Below, piece after piece: positions 42,606-52,143 of a stretch of 64,000 nucleotides of DNA. The notes beneath the pieces were generated by a model. That model worked only from the letters and a program-made list of their open reading frames with translations, had not been told where the DNA came from and ran no database searches. The position numbers and the translations under genes are program-made. Position 1 is the first letter of the stretch. Each line of letters begins with the position of its first letter. This DNA comes from Singulisphaera sp. GP187 (GTDB lineage Bacteria > Planctomycetota > Planctomycetia > Isosphaerales > Isosphaeraceae). The stretch spans positions 496,001-560,000 of the forward strand of contig NZ_FSRB01000001.1 of the NCBI RefSeq assembly GCF_900129635.1, read 5' to 3'.

Positions 42606-42831
42606 GAGGTCAAGCTGCATCCTTTAAGCTAAGCTTGCACGGGGCGTCGAGACAGGCGATGAGGAGTGCATGGCAGAGGTCATCATTTTCGGTCATGACC
42701 TCTGTCTTCAACTCGGATCGAAAATGGGGGCATTTCTCAATGTTGCCGTTGTTTGGGCGATATGGGATGTTGCACGGAGTCACACAAGGATGATCTTGCC
42801 CAGGCTGCGTCAAAAATTAGAGATATCCTAT

Positions 42832-43713
42832 TTAGAATTCCTTGCATATTGTTATGAGTCGTCGCGATAGCTCTTCCCGAAGCCTCGCAAGCCCCTCTTT
42901 GTTCGGTAGATACTTCAGTACCCGATGCTGCTTTAAGTCAAATGGCACGTCATCCATTGATTGCGTTATGGGAACGACGTGTTTGCCAAGCGTGTGTGCT
43001 ATTCCTGTTTCATACATGACATTGGGGTTTCGCTCAGAGAAATCAACAATCACGATGCGTGAAATGAAGATTAGCTCGAAAATGTCCTGTATCACTGCGC
43101 TGCTGTTCCAGATCTCATCGGCACGTTCGCAGCGTAACGAAGCCCACTGGCATGCCCCTCTTATTGACGCGTAAACTGGGCTGAAATGTGCTGCAAACGG
43201 CATCATTACTGCCGCCAGGTCCTGTACTGCATCCTTTGTTGGTACCTTGAATACCGATGGGCAAAACGTGATTTTTCTAAATGCTTCAAGCTCTGGTTGG
43301 GCCGATGAAATGTAGCTGCTATTCAATTTCTGCAGCTTCGCACTCCCTCCTAAATGCGATTGCGTCATTACTAACAAGTCCTGAATCAATATGCCATTCA
43401 GCTTGTCCAGGGCTTCACGGTACATCGCCTTTGCGTCCCGTGACTCCTCGAAATAGACGCTGTTCATCAGCTCTTCAATGATCGCGGTCATATCAGGAGA
43501 AGGCATGTCGCTTTCGATGGAGGATGCAAGATTTATCGATATCAGCATTTGCTGAGCCGTCAGATTGCGACTTTGTCCTTCCTGTGGACACTTATGTCCG
43601 AATCCTCTAAAGAAGTTCTGTATCTCAGCGGCAGTGCGGTAGGGGAAAGGTAGCGGTGTATCGCCACATACAAATTTGGCAACAAGATTAATGGTCGCGG
43701 GCCTGAATCGCAT
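42832..43713 (-). CDS. AbiJ-N-like plus TIR/deoxyribosyltransferase-like protein, candidate defence effector
   Basis: A 293-residue protein from ATG 43713 (AGGAAGAG upstream); a longer start at 43758 is possible. The N-terminal about 60 residues (INLVAKFVCGDTPLPFPYRT, AAEIQNFFRGFGHKC) look like the small AbiJ-N-type domain that precedes effectors in abortive-infection proteins. The middle is helical. The C-terminal domain (about 165-293) has AVMMPFAAHFSPVYASIRGA, RADEIWNSSAVIQDIFELI and RNPNVMYETGIAHTLGKHVV, the Rossmann-like nucleoside deoxyribosyltransferase/TIR-like plan. Glu235 in YETGIAH is the probable catalytic acid. The gene is A/T-richer than its neighbours and has no operon partner, which fits acquisition. 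Domain names rest on visual comparison. Confidence 0.75.
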   Translation of the reverse strand: MRFRPATINLVAKFVCGDTPLPFPYRTAAEIQNFFRGFGHKCPQEGQSRNLTAQQMLISINLASSIESDMPSPDMTAIIEELMNSVYFEESRDAKAMYREALDKLNGILIQDLLVMTQSHLGGSAKLQKLNSSYISSAQPELEAFRKITFCPSVFKVPTKDAVQDLAAVMMPFAAHFSPVYASIRGACQWASLRCERADEIWNSSAVIQDIFELIFISRIVIVDFSERNPNVMYETGIAHTLGKHVVPITQSMDDVPFDLKQHRVLKYLPNKEGLARLREELSRRLITICKEF

Positions 43714-44172
43714 TTCCACTCTTCCTGTACGAGGCTCGAAGCTTTGGATTCTGCCCACCCTTGACTACGTGATCACCTGCATGCCAGCTTGCAAGAGATT
43801 GGCTATTATCTCAGTTCGAAAATCGCCAGACTATATCCCGCTTCTCTTATTTTTGTCGCCAATGTGAAGAGCATCAGCCGGGTCACCGAATGCCCAGCGA
43901 TCTCTTGCCAATCTCCACGCTCACGCCCTGGGAACCCCGGTGTCAATTCAGTGATTTCTCGCGTTGGCACCCGTCCCATCGACATTCTCCCTTGTGGGAC
44001 GCCCACTCCGACCTGCCGTTGACGATGACTGCCTGGCCTTCCACCATGGGGCAAGTGGGCGCAAGATTGTCCCGACGATCCGGTCTGTATCCCAGGGGAG
44101 GGGTGGCCGACTCTCTGTGGGCGGCCGATCCCGGCCGGGCGACTGCAAGCAGGCCCGGCCGGGATCGATTCG
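43714..44172. other. Intergenic region, no gene supported
   Basis: The first part is A/T-rich like the defence-type gene, and the composition becomes GC-rich again near 43950. Short frames on both strands have no coding character. The right end of the acquired segment probably lies here. Confidence 0.5.
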
Positions 44173-46074
44173 TCAGCCGTGCGTTTTCTGACCCTTCGGT
44201 TGCGTCAGGAGCGAGGCAACGACGAGCACGAGGAACCCGAGCGGGATGGTCACGAGCCCCGGCTGGCTGAACGGGACGGGCGCAGTTTCGGGCGGGAGGC
44301 CGTAGACGTCGCGGTAGGCTTGCGCACTCAAGAGGATCCAGGCCAGGGAACTTGCCATGCCGACCAGGATGGCGGCGGTGATTCCTTCCTTGGTCGTCTT
44401 CTTCCAGAAGAGGAGCATGACGAGCGACGGGAGGTTGGCCGAGGCGGCCACGTTGAACGCCCAGCCGACGAGGAAGGTCACATTCATTTTCTCGAAGACG
44501 ATGCCCAAGGCCATGGCGGCCACGCCGATGATTACGGCCGCGGTCTTGCCCGCGCGGACCTTGCCGTGGTCGGTCATCTTGATGCCCATGACGCTGTCCA
44601 TCAGGTCGTGAGCGACCGCGCCGCTGGCGGCCAGGATCAGGCCGCTGACCGTGCCGAGCACGGTGGTGAAGGCCACCGCCGAGATCACCGCGAACGGGAG
44701 CTCTCCGAAGGTGCGGGCGAGCAGGGGGGCGGCCATGTTCGAGTTGGTCACGTCGAGCGCACCGCCGGTCATTGCTCCGAGCCCCAGGTAGAGCGTCAGA
44801 ACATAGAAGAACCCGATGACCGCGATTCCGACGACCGTGCTCCGCCGCGCGGCGGTCTGGTCCTTGACGGTGTAGTAACGGATCAAAATGTGAGGCAGCG
44901 ATGCGGTGCCGCAAAAGAGCGCGAGCATCAGCGAGAAGAAGTCGAGCTTGTCGGTCAGCTTGGGACTTCGCACTCCCTTGAACGTCGGGCTCGCCCCGGA
45001 AACGAGGATGTCGCGGCCTTCGGTGGGCTTGGGGTAGTAGACGGTCGTCTCGGAGCCATCCTCATCACGGATCTTGTCCGACCCCCAGAGCTCAACCTTG
45101 CTGTTCTGGAGTGTGGTCAGGAACGACAACGGGCCGAGCGGTCCGGTCTGGGTGCGGCCGTCGGGGAGTTCGAGCACGCGGCCGACGGGAGCGAGGTCGG
45201 TCTGCCCTTTCCCTTTGCCTTGGGGCAGGCCGTTGGCCAGCTTCTTGCCGTCGGGCAACACGGTCAGGGTCTGGGTGGCCGCGAGTCCCATGCGTGCGGA
45301 CTCATCTTTGTGCCAGACGGTGACGACGCCGGTGGCGGTCTCCTCGACGCGCACATACGGCTTCCCCTTCCAGCCTCCACTCTCGGCGAGCTGGTGGGTT
45401 CCGGGCGCTCCGAGCATCCTCGACTGGGTCGGTTCGGCGAAGGCGACCGGTTCGGCCGTCAGCCCGCGGCGGAGGATCATCACGGTTAAAAGGGTGCAGA
45501 AGGCGACGAGCATCGCCCCTTTGATGAATTGGACGTAAGTGGTCGAGACCATTCCGGCCGTCACGACGATGAGGATCACGACCACGCCGACCGTGAGGAC
45601 GCCGGCCTGATGCGAGAAGCCGAGCAGCGGACGGACCAGGGTCCCCGCGCCGACCATCTGGGGGATCAGGTAGAAGAGGCTCACGGCCAGGGTGCTCAGG
45701 GCGGCCGAAAACTTGATCCCGCGTGATTGGAAGCGGTTGTCCAACGCATCGGCGAATGTGAACTTGCCGAGTCGTTTGAGCGGTTCGGCGATCACGAACA
45801 GGGCGACGACCCAGCCCGCCAGGTAGCCGATCGAGTAGAGGAATCCGTCGTAGCCGTAGAACGCGATCATCCCGCAGATGCCCAGGAACGAGGCGGCCGA
45901 GAGGTAGTCGCCGGCGAACGCGACGCCGTTGATGAACCAGTGGATCTGCCCGTGCGCGGCGAAGTAGCCCTGGGACGACTTGGCCTTGGCCCCGAGGACG
46001 AAGCTGAGCCCGAGCACGACGGCCACGAAGCTGGCGAAAACGATCACGGCGGTCAGTGAAGGTTCGTAGATCAT
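44173..46074 (-). CDS. actP: Sodium/solute symporter, ActP acetate-permease type, with long loop
   Basis: A 633-residue SSS-family transporter from ATG 46074, which overlaps the DUF485 stop (ATGA). Family motifs are GDYLSAASFLGICGMIAFYG, ADALDNRFQSRGIKFSAALS and ASGAVAHDLMDSVMG. At least 12 hydrophobic segments are visible. A loop of about 150 residues (roughly 210-355, MLGAPGTHQLAESGGWKG onward) interrupts the bundle between two TM segments; E. coli ActP lacks it, though long loops occur in some relatives. It probably imports acetate or a similar short acid with Na+ or H+. The symbol is assigned from the DUF485-symporter pair, not proven. Confidence 0.85.
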   Translation of the reverse strand: MIYEPSLTAVIVFASFVAVVLGLSFVLGAKAKSSQGYFAAHGQIHWFINGVAFAGDYLSAASFLGICGMIAFYGYDGFLYSIGYLAGWVVALFVIAEPLKRLGKFTFADALDNRFQSRGIKFSAALSTLAVSLFYLIPQMVGAGTLVRPLLGFSHQAGVLTVGVVVILIVVTAGMVSTTYVQFIKGAMLVAFCTLLTVMILRRGLTAEPVAFAEPTQSRMLGAPGTHQLAESGGWKGKPYVRVEETATGVVTVWHKDESARMGLAATQTLTVLPDGKKLANGLPQGKGKGQTDLAPVGRVLELPDGRTQTGPLGPLSFLTTLQNSKVELWGSDKIRDEDGSETTVYYPKPTEGRDILVSGASPTFKGVRSPKLTDKLDFFSLMLALFCGTASLPHILIRYYTVKDQTAARRSTVVGIAVIGFFYVLTLYLGLGAMTGGALDVTNSNMAAPLLARTFGELPFAVISAVAFTTVLGTVSGLILAASGAVAHDLMDSVMGIKMTDHGKVRAGKTAAVIIGVAAMALGIVFEKMNVTFLVGWAFNVAASANLPSLVMLLFWKKTTKEGITAAILVGMASSLAWILLSAQAYRDVYGLPPETAPVPFSQPGLVTIPLGFLVLVVASLLTQPKGQKTHG

Positions 46075-46394
46075 TGTCCACGGTCCTCCAACGGATGCCG
46101 ACCGGCCGCGCGTCGACACGCGGCCATGTAGATCAAGGCAAGGACCAATGCCATGACGATCAGGAAGAACCCATAGAGGACGGCCAGGTTCAGACCGCCG
46201 AACGGGCTTCGCGCCATGAGTTCGGGGGCGAAGGCGCTCAGGCCCACGAACCCTGCGTAGAACGCGAGGTAGACCGCGAACAACCAGAGCCCGGCCTGGG
46301 CGTTGGCCGCGGCGAGCTCCGGGTGATCGTCATCGGAGGGGGCGGCGGTCGCACCCGATGGGGCGGACTCGGGCTGAATATGCACGGGCAACAC
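46071..46394 (-). CDS. DUF485 small membrane protein (YjcH-like)
   Basis: A 107-residue protein. GTG 46394 is taken as the start, but GTG 46385 is close and no good ribosome-binding site decides. Two TM segments are visible (LWLFAVYLAFYAGFVGLSAF and VLYGFFLIVMALVLALIYMA), and the conserved ANAQAGLWLFAVYLAFYA is the DUF485 signature. The stop overlaps the symporter start by 4 bp. In other bacteria this protein partners ActP-type permeases. Confidence 0.88.
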   Translation of the reverse strand: MLPVHIQPESAPSGATAAPSDDDHPELAAANAQAGLWLFAVYLAFYAGFVGLSAFAPELMARSPFGGLNLAVLYGFFLIVMALVLALIYMAACRRAAGRHPLEDRGQ

Positions 46395-46517
46395 CCAGGG
46401 TCGGAGACTGCGAATTGGAGTCGAGAGGCTGGTAGATTAGCGGTCGGATCGACGTTTCTCAACAAAGAAAACGAGCGATCATCCTGAAAGGTGTGCCGCG
46501 GGCGCCGCTGATGGCGG

Positions 46518-47627
46518 TTATTCGAGCTCTTCGAGCCAGACCCGAATCTCGTTGTTGTACTCGCTGGCGAGGTTGCCTCGGACGAGTTGCCGATGGAAGT
46601 TGGCGGCTCCCTTTTCGACCAGGTCGGCTGCCTCGGCGCTGGGGAATCGGTTGGCCGGGTCAGGGGCGATCAGGCCCTGGATCAGGCTCATCAGCAGCTC
46701 GTTGCGGACGACGTCTTCGGGAAGGATCTGGGGCAGTCGCTCGGGGAGCGTCTGTTTAAGCGTGAGCAGCTCATCGCGGTCTTGCACGGCGCCGAAGGGT
46801 CGAAGCCCCGCGAGCATTTCGACAAGCACATATCCGAGGCTGGCGAGGTCGGATTGCGGTGATTCCCCGACGCCTTCCATGGCCTCGGGGGCTGCGTAGG
46901 CCGGCGTGCAGGTCAGCGACCCGGCGCCTGGCGACCACGCGAAGGCCGAGCCGATGTCGACGAGCTTGGCGTCGCCGGTCCGCTTGAGCATGAGGTTCGA
47001 GGGCTTGACGTCGCCGTGGACGATCCCTTCGCGATGGAGGGCCGAGAGGGCGGCCAGGGCGTCGCGAAGCACGGCGATGGCCACGCCCGGCTTGAGGCGA
47101 GGCTGGGTCGGTCCGCTGGTGACGATGACGTCGTTGATGTAGTTCCAGCGGTCGTCGTTCACCCGGTCGCGGGCGCGTTGGAGCATCTTCGGGGTGAGCA
47201 GTTGCAGCAGGTCGTAGCCGTCGACCCACTCCATCTCCATCACCCGGATCCGGTCGAGCTCGATCAGGTTGTGGACGTCGATCAGGTTGTCCTGCTGGAT
47301 CATGGCAATCCGGCAGGCCACCCGCGCCAGGAGGGCCATCGCCTTGTCGTAGGCGGAGATACTGTCGTAGCGCTCGGGCGAAAAAACCTTGATCGCGACC
47401 GGAATCGTGAAGTTGTCGGCTCCGAGGCGCTCGCAGAGATAGACGACGCCCTGACCGCCTTCACCCAACCTCCGGAGCCGACGATGACTTTCGATCCAGG
47501 CGAGCCGGGGCTCTTGCAGGAGACCCGCGTACCGGGTCATCAAGTCATGGGGCGGGGGGGGAGAAGAGGCGTCAGAGAGGATCATCGACTCCTTTCCGTC
47601 GTAGGAGCTGATGGTCGTCTGCTGCAT
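46518..47627 (-). CDS. Serine/threonine protein kinase, atypical catalytic motifs
   Basis: A 369-residue protein with no TM segment, so cytoplasmic. The glycine loop is LGEGGQGVVYL (55-64), Lys80 lies in VAIKVF, the catalytic loop is HGDVKPSN (204-211) instead of HRD, and the Mg motif is DIG (224-226) instead of DFG. These changes occur in some active bacterial kinases but could lower activity. About 35 residues precede the domain, and the C-terminal tail is short. Divergent from nothing: a 289-bp gap precedes it and a hypothetical protein lies beyond. Confidence 0.88.
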   Translation of the reverse strand: MQQTTISSYDGKESMILSDASSPPPPHDLMTRYAGLLQEPRLAWIESHRRLRRLGEGGQGVVYLCERLGADNFTIPVAIKVFSPERYDSISAYDKAMALLARVACRIAMIQQDNLIDVHNLIELDRIRVMEMEWVDGYDLLQLLTPKMLQRARDRVNDDRWNYINDVIVTSGPTQPRLKPGVAIAVLRDALAALSALHREGIVHGDVKPSNLMLKRTGDAKLVDIGSAFAWSPGAGSLTCTPAYAAPEAMEGVGESPQSDLASLGYVLVEMLAGLRPFGAVQDRDELLTLKQTLPERLPQILPEDVVRNELLMSLIQGLIAPDPANRFPSAEAADLVEKGAANFHRQLVRGNLASEYNNEIRVWLEELE

Positions 47628-47916
47628 CGTTTCACCTCGGTGTCGGGCATGGCAAGCGCCTCGCTCGCTCGTTGTTGAGGAGCGAGTCGATCCCTAAATG
47701 GGGGGAGATAGGGGCTTTGGGTTGGGGCGCACGAGAAGAAGAGCGACATGTCGGTCGAGCCTTGGAACGGAATCCCACCGCTCCCGCGTCAACAGGTTCC
47801 ATGTCTCCAGTCTTTCCTTGTACCACGAATCGGCCTTCGAGAGCCATGTCGAACCGGATCGACATGGCTTTGGCTCTCCCTGGATTTTCCAAGGCCGGCG
47901 CGGTCACCGATTGCGG

Positions 47917-48696
47917 TCAAAGCTTGCGGTTCGGCGTGCCCGCCGGCGCGATCCCGGTCCCTGCGGGTTGGGGCGAGGTGGAGTCGGGCACACGAACGCC
48001 CAGGGGGCGAGCCGAAGGGGTCGAGGGCCCGTTCGGAGACTTGGCCATCACCTTTTGAAGCAGCTTCGAGGCCTTGTCGGGCGACTCGTCAAGGAAGCCC
48101 CATTTCACGTTCATCGCCTTCGCCTCGGCGATCTTCCGTGCGGCTTCCGTGTAGTGTCCCTGGGCCATTTGTTCGCGTGCTTCCTGAAGCAGCCAGCGTG
48201 CTTTTTGCTTGGGATCGATCGAGTCAAAGCGAGACGGCTGGCGAACGCCCTGGAGGTCGGGCATCATGCTCGCTCGGCCTTGGGAGGCCATCGGCACCGC
48301 GGACCGGGCAGTCTCCACCAGGTGGGGCAGCGCGGTGGCCGTGGTGCTTGCGGGCGCCACCGCCGCGTCGACCGGGGGCTGGACTGGGGCCACCGCCGTG
48401 GCCGTACGTTTCTTGTAGTAGTTCTCAACCTCCTCGAGGTAGACCTCGAGGACGACCTCTTCATTTTCGGTGAGCTGGTCGCGGAACCGATCGGCGGCTT
48501 TGAAATAACTCGATGCTTTGTCGACCTGCCCTTTGTTATAAAGGTAGGCCCCTGCCTTGATGAATTCCAAGGCCGAGGGCTTTTCCTGGGTTTTCACAGG
48601 CTCAGGAGCAGCCGCGGGCTCGGGAGGTGCGCCGAGCGCCAGAGCCTGCCCCAAGCTGATGGCCAGCAGGATCGTGACCCCTCTCAATCCGCCCAT
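47917..48696 (-). CDS. Exported hypothetical protein, TPR-like ends and P/A-rich middle
   Basis: A 259-residue protein from ATG 48696 (GGGAGAGC upstream, then signal GVTILLAISLGQALALG); 48741 is an earlier alternative. Two helical-hairpin segments, ALEFIKAGAYLYNKGQVDKA and ARWLLQEAREQMAQGHYTEA, look like TPR-type repeats. Between them lies a low-complexity A/P/T stretch (about 100-140). The C-terminus is P/G/S-rich. No family is recognised. This pattern is common in planctomycete exported structural proteins. Confidence 0.75.
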   Translation of the reverse strand: MGGLRGVTILLAISLGQALALGAPPEPAAAPEPVKTQEKPSALEFIKAGAYLYNKGQVDKASSYFKAADRFRDQLTENEEVVLEVYLEEVENYYKKRTATAVAPVQPPVDAAVAPASTTATALPHLVETARSAVPMASQGRASMMPDLQGVRQPSRFDSIDPKQKARWLLQEAREQMAQGHYTEAARKIAEAKAMNVKWGFLDESPDKASKLLQKVMAKSPNGPSTPSARPLGVRVPDSTSPQPAGTGIAPAGTPNRKL

Positions 48697-49035
48697 CGCG
48701 CTCTCCCTTCGACGTGATGATTCACTCAAAGAAGAGGCCACCCGCGGTGGGCCACTCTCCTTCGACGGGAAGACCCCGGCGCAATCGCGACGGGCACCCG
48801 CACGATTTCCCTCCCCTCTTCGAGAGAGGAGGTCAGTCCAGTTCGGTTGTCAGGGGATGTGGATGTCCGAGATGTTCTGGCCGACCCAGCCTGAATGATA
48901 AAAATAGGACTGAGATAGAGGTTCCTACCCGAAGCTCACCGATCGGTCAAGGCGAACCTCGGTCGATGTGCATGCGAGCATGAAGCGACGGGAGCGACTT
49001 GCGGTCGCCGTCGACCCCGAGCTCACGCGGGCCCG

Positions 49036-49482
49036 TCAACGGATCACGCGTCCCGGCGCGATCACCGTGGTTGCCGTGGTCAGGACGGTCAACTCGTCGA
49101 TCACCGAGGTGACGTCCACCGTTTCGCTGGCTAGAGTCACTGCGCGGAGCTTCGTCTCGGCGTCGGGGACGGTTCCCCGCAACAGAATCGAGCCGCCTCG
49201 AACGGGATGGACCTCGATTCGCGAGGAGACCAGGGCCTTGTCCCAATGCAAGCGGGAGTAGACACGGGAGGGGACTCCCATCCGGTTGACTTCGTTCCGC
49301 ACGGCATCAAACCGTCTGCGCAACGCGCTTCCGACGTTCTGAGCCTCTTGCTTGATCCCTCGGCCCACGCCGTCGATGGCCTGGCCGGCGCGTGCGGCCA
49401 CCCCTTGGGCGAGACCGGCATTGGTCGCCAGGCCGATGACGGACAGACTCAGAACTCCGAGTAAGGCCAATCGCGTTCGCAT
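49036..49482 (-). CDS. Exported BON-domain protein
   Basis: A 148-residue protein with a signal peptide (MRTRLALLGVLSLSVIGLAT, cleavage near LAQG). The C-terminal about 75 residues (LHWDKALVSSRIEVHPVRGG, SILLRGTVPDAETKLRAVTL, ASETVDVTSVIDELTV) follow the BON pattern, a lipid-binding domain of periplasmic stress proteins such as OsmY. The middle (QAIDGVGRGIKQEAQNVGSA) is an amphipathic helix. It lies about 340 bp upstream of the TPR-like gene's start on the same strand. Confidence 0.85.
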   Translation of the reverse strand: MRTRLALLGVLSLSVIGLATNAGLAQGVAARAGQAIDGVGRGIKQEAQNVGSALRRRFDAVRNEVNRMGVPSRVYSRLHWDKALVSSRIEVHPVRGGSILLRGTVPDAETKLRAVTLASETVDVTSVIDELTVLTTATTVIAPGRVIR

Positions 49483-49909
49483 CCTTGTCCGGCTCCTGGT
49501 CAGAGAACGAGGGTGGAAGCCGCCGGGGCTCGACCTGCGTGCCCATATTCCATTTCTTTATTTCATTCGAGAGGGAGCGACCCCCCCAAGGCGCAACAGA
49601 AAACCCCATCGGTGCGATCGTTTCGCGCGATGGGGCCGTCACAGCCGCAGCCGATTTGGCCTCCGCTTGAGCCGTTCGACGCTTGGGGGCGTCACCCTAT
49701 TGGGAATCGTGATTGCTGTCAAGCCAGGCTGCGAAGGCAGCCCGCGCATTCGCGCCGCTCGCTCGAGGGACCGCGAACTCAAACTGTTTGCAACCGCTTC
49801 GGGCAGGTAGACTATCGCGGGTCGGAACCAGAATTACCGCAAAGGCCGCCCCTTCGCTTCATCGGGGCTGCGACCCAGGCGGGTTTGAAGCCTCGGGATA
49901 TGAATCGAC
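49483..49909. other. Divergent intergenic region, no gene supported
   Basis: It separates the BON gene (-) from NAD+ synthetase (+). No palindrome, promoter pair or conserved frame is confidently seen. Confidence 0.5.
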
Positions 49910-51910
49910 ATGAATCGCTATGGGTTCGTCCGCATCACGACCGCCTCGACCAAGACGGTGGTGGCCAATCCCAGGGCCAACGCCGAGGAGATGGTCCAGG
50001 TGCTGGACCAGGTTCGCGACAGCGACGTCATCCTCTTCCCCGAACTGGGGGTGACGGGCTATACGTGCGCGGACCTGTTCGGCCAGTCCGCGCTGCTCGA
50101 GGCTGGTATTGCCGCCGTGGCCCGGATCGCCGAGGCGACCCGGGGACGCGAGCAACTGGTGGTCGTGGGCCTGCCCGTCGCGGTTGGCAACAGCCTCTAC
50201 AACTGCGGAGTGGCGATCGCCGAAGGCGCGGTGATTGGGATCGTGCCCAAGCAGTTCATTCCGAACTATAAGGAGTTCTACGAGAGCCGTTGGTTCAGCT
50301 CGGCCACCGGGAGGGAGCCTCGTTCGATTGATTTCGGCGGTTGTGAAGTGCCGTTTGGAATCGACCTGCTCTTCGCGGCCGAAGGGGGAGTCCTGGTTGG
50401 GATCGAAGTTTGCGAAGACCTTTGGATGCCGATCCCGCCGAGCTCCGTGCAAGCGGTTGCCGGGGCCAACCTCCTGCTCAACCTCTCGGCCAGCAACGAA
50501 ACCATCGGCAAGAGCCGATACCGCACCGAGCTGGTGGTGGGCCAGTCGGGCCGCTGCATCGCCGCCTATGCCTACTCCAGCGCCGGTCCGTCCGAATCCA
50601 CGACCGACCTCGTCTTCGGCGGCCACTGCCTGATCGCCGAGAATGGCGTGCTCCTGGGGGAATCGGCCAGGGTCGGCGATGGCGGACCGATCGAACGGGG
50701 GAGCTATTTCCTGAGCCGAGATGTCGATATCGAGAAGCTCCAGACCGACCGGCGATCGACGACGAGTTTCGACGATTGTCGCAAGTATCTCAGCCCGTTC
50801 CGCAAGGTCCCGTTCCGGCTCGCACCGGGGATGAGCGGGCTGGCGCGGACCGTGTCGGGCACGCCGTTCATCCCCCGCGAAGGGAGTGAGTTGCACGGCC
50901 GTTGCGCGGAGATTTTCGGGATCCAGTGCGCGGGGCTGGCCAAGCGGTTGGAGCAGCTTCCCACCGGCACGCCGCTGAATCTCGGCATTTCGGGAGGGCT
51001 TGACTCCACGCTGGCGCTGCTGGTGGCGGTCAAGACGTGCGACATGCTCGGTGTCTCGCGCCGCACGATCCAGGGGATCACGATGCCCGGCTTTGGCACC
51101 ACCGAGCGCACCAGGACGAACGCGTTGGGCTTGATGGAGCACCTCGGGATCACGAGCGAGACGATCGACATCACCGAGCTCAGCCTGCAATCGTTCCAGG
51201 CGCTCGGCCACGCCCCGTTCGGGATCGACACCCGGACCACCGACGTCGCGTCGTTCATGGCGGAGCTGGCCACCCTCCCGCCGGAGCGGCGTCACGACCT
51301 CACTTTTGAGAATGTACAGGCTCGACTTCGTACATTTTTGCTCATGTCACGTGGTTTCGTCATTGGTACGGGCGATCTCTCCGAGCAGGCGCTCGGGTGG
51401 AGCACGTACAATGGAGACCATATGAGCATGTATAATCCTAATAGCTCGATTCCCAAGACCTTGGTGACGTTCTTGGTCCGGTACGTGGCGCTCAATGAGT
51501 TTGAGGACGGACCGGTGCGGGAGACTCTGCTCTCGATCGTGGGCACGACGATCTCGCCCGAGCTTCTCCCCCTCAACGCGGAGGGGCAGATCGTTCAGTC
51601 GACCGAGGACATCCTTGGCCCGTACGAGCTCATCGACTTCATCCTCTACAACGCGATCCGCTGCGGGTACACCCCCGAAAAAATCCTCTTTCTCGCCGAG
51701 CATGCCCGATTCACCAAGCCTTACACCCGTGAGCCGATCGAACGGGCGTTGCGAACCTTTTTTACGCGGTTCTTCAGTCAACAGTTCAAGCGTTCTTGTG
51801 TTCCCGACGGCCCCAAGGTCGGCTCGGTCAGCCTTTCGCCGCGGGGCGATTGGCGGATGCCGAGTGACGCCGATCCGTCGGTCTGGCTCCAGTGGGATCA
51901 GGCTCGTTAA
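49910..51910 (+). CDS. nadE: Glutamine-dependent NAD+ synthetase
   Basis: A 666-residue protein, the usual length for the two-domain enzyme. The N-terminal nitrilase-type glutaminase domain shows LFPELGVTGYTC (catalytic Glu near 44), VPKQFIPNYKEFYE (Lys near 119) and GIEVCEDLW (nucleophile Cys near 168). The C-terminal synthetase has the PP-loop GISGGLDST near 359 and IGTGDLSEQALGW. It amidates deamido-NAD+ using ammonia tunnelled from glutamine, the last step of NAD+ synthesis. The start at 49910 (MNRYGFVRI) agrees with family starts. Confidence 0.95.
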   Translation: MNRYGFVRITTASTKTVVANPRANAEEMVQVLDQVRDSDVILFPELGVTGYTCADLFGQSALLEAGIAAVARIAEATRGREQLVVVGLPVAVGNSLYNCGVAIAEGAVIGIVPKQFIPNYKEFYESRWFSSATGREPRSIDFGGCEVPFGIDLLFAAEGGVLVGIEVCEDLWMPIPPSSVQAVAGANLLLNLSASNETIGKSRYRTELVVGQSGRCIAAYAYSSAGPSESTTDLVFGGHCLIAENGVLLGESARVGDGGPIERGSYFLSRDVDIEKLQTDRRSTTSFDDCRKYLSPFRKVPFRLAPGMSGLARTVSGTPFIPREGSELHGRCAEIFGIQCAGLAKRLEQLPTGTPLNLGISGGLDSTLALLVAVKTCDMLGVSRRTIQGITMPGFGTTERTRTNALGLMEHLGITSETIDITELSLQSFQALGHAPFGIDTRTTDVASFMAELATLPPERRHDLTFENVQARLRTFLLMSRGFVIGTGDLSEQALGWSTYNGDHMSMYNPNSSIPKTLVTFLVRYVALNEFEDGPVRETLLSIVGTTISPELLPLNAEGQIVQSTEDILGPYELIDFILYNAIRCGYTPEKILFLAEHARFTKPYTREPIERALRTFFTRFFSQQFKRSCVPDGPKVGSVSLSPRGDWRMPSDADPSVWLQWDQAR

Positions 51911-52143
51911 GGAAGTCCGGGACGATCCGCACTCGGTTCTCGATTCTGAAGCCGAGCGGGGAGCGGATCGCCAGGCAGAAAATCCCACGGCCGGGGTGGG
52001 AGAGGCGTGAACCGGTCCCGCAACCTGTGGCGTTTGCGGGGCGGCTCGGTTATGACATTCGGAGAGTGGGCGTGATCAGGGTCGATCGATTCTCCCGTGA
52101 CGACCCGCGCTCCGTTTCCTTGGCTCGGAAGGGACTGCGATTG

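Noticed and set aside
47632..47907. 91-codon minus-strand frame between the kinase and the TPR-like gene
   Set aside because: No ribosome-binding site, no conserved features, and low-complexity composition.
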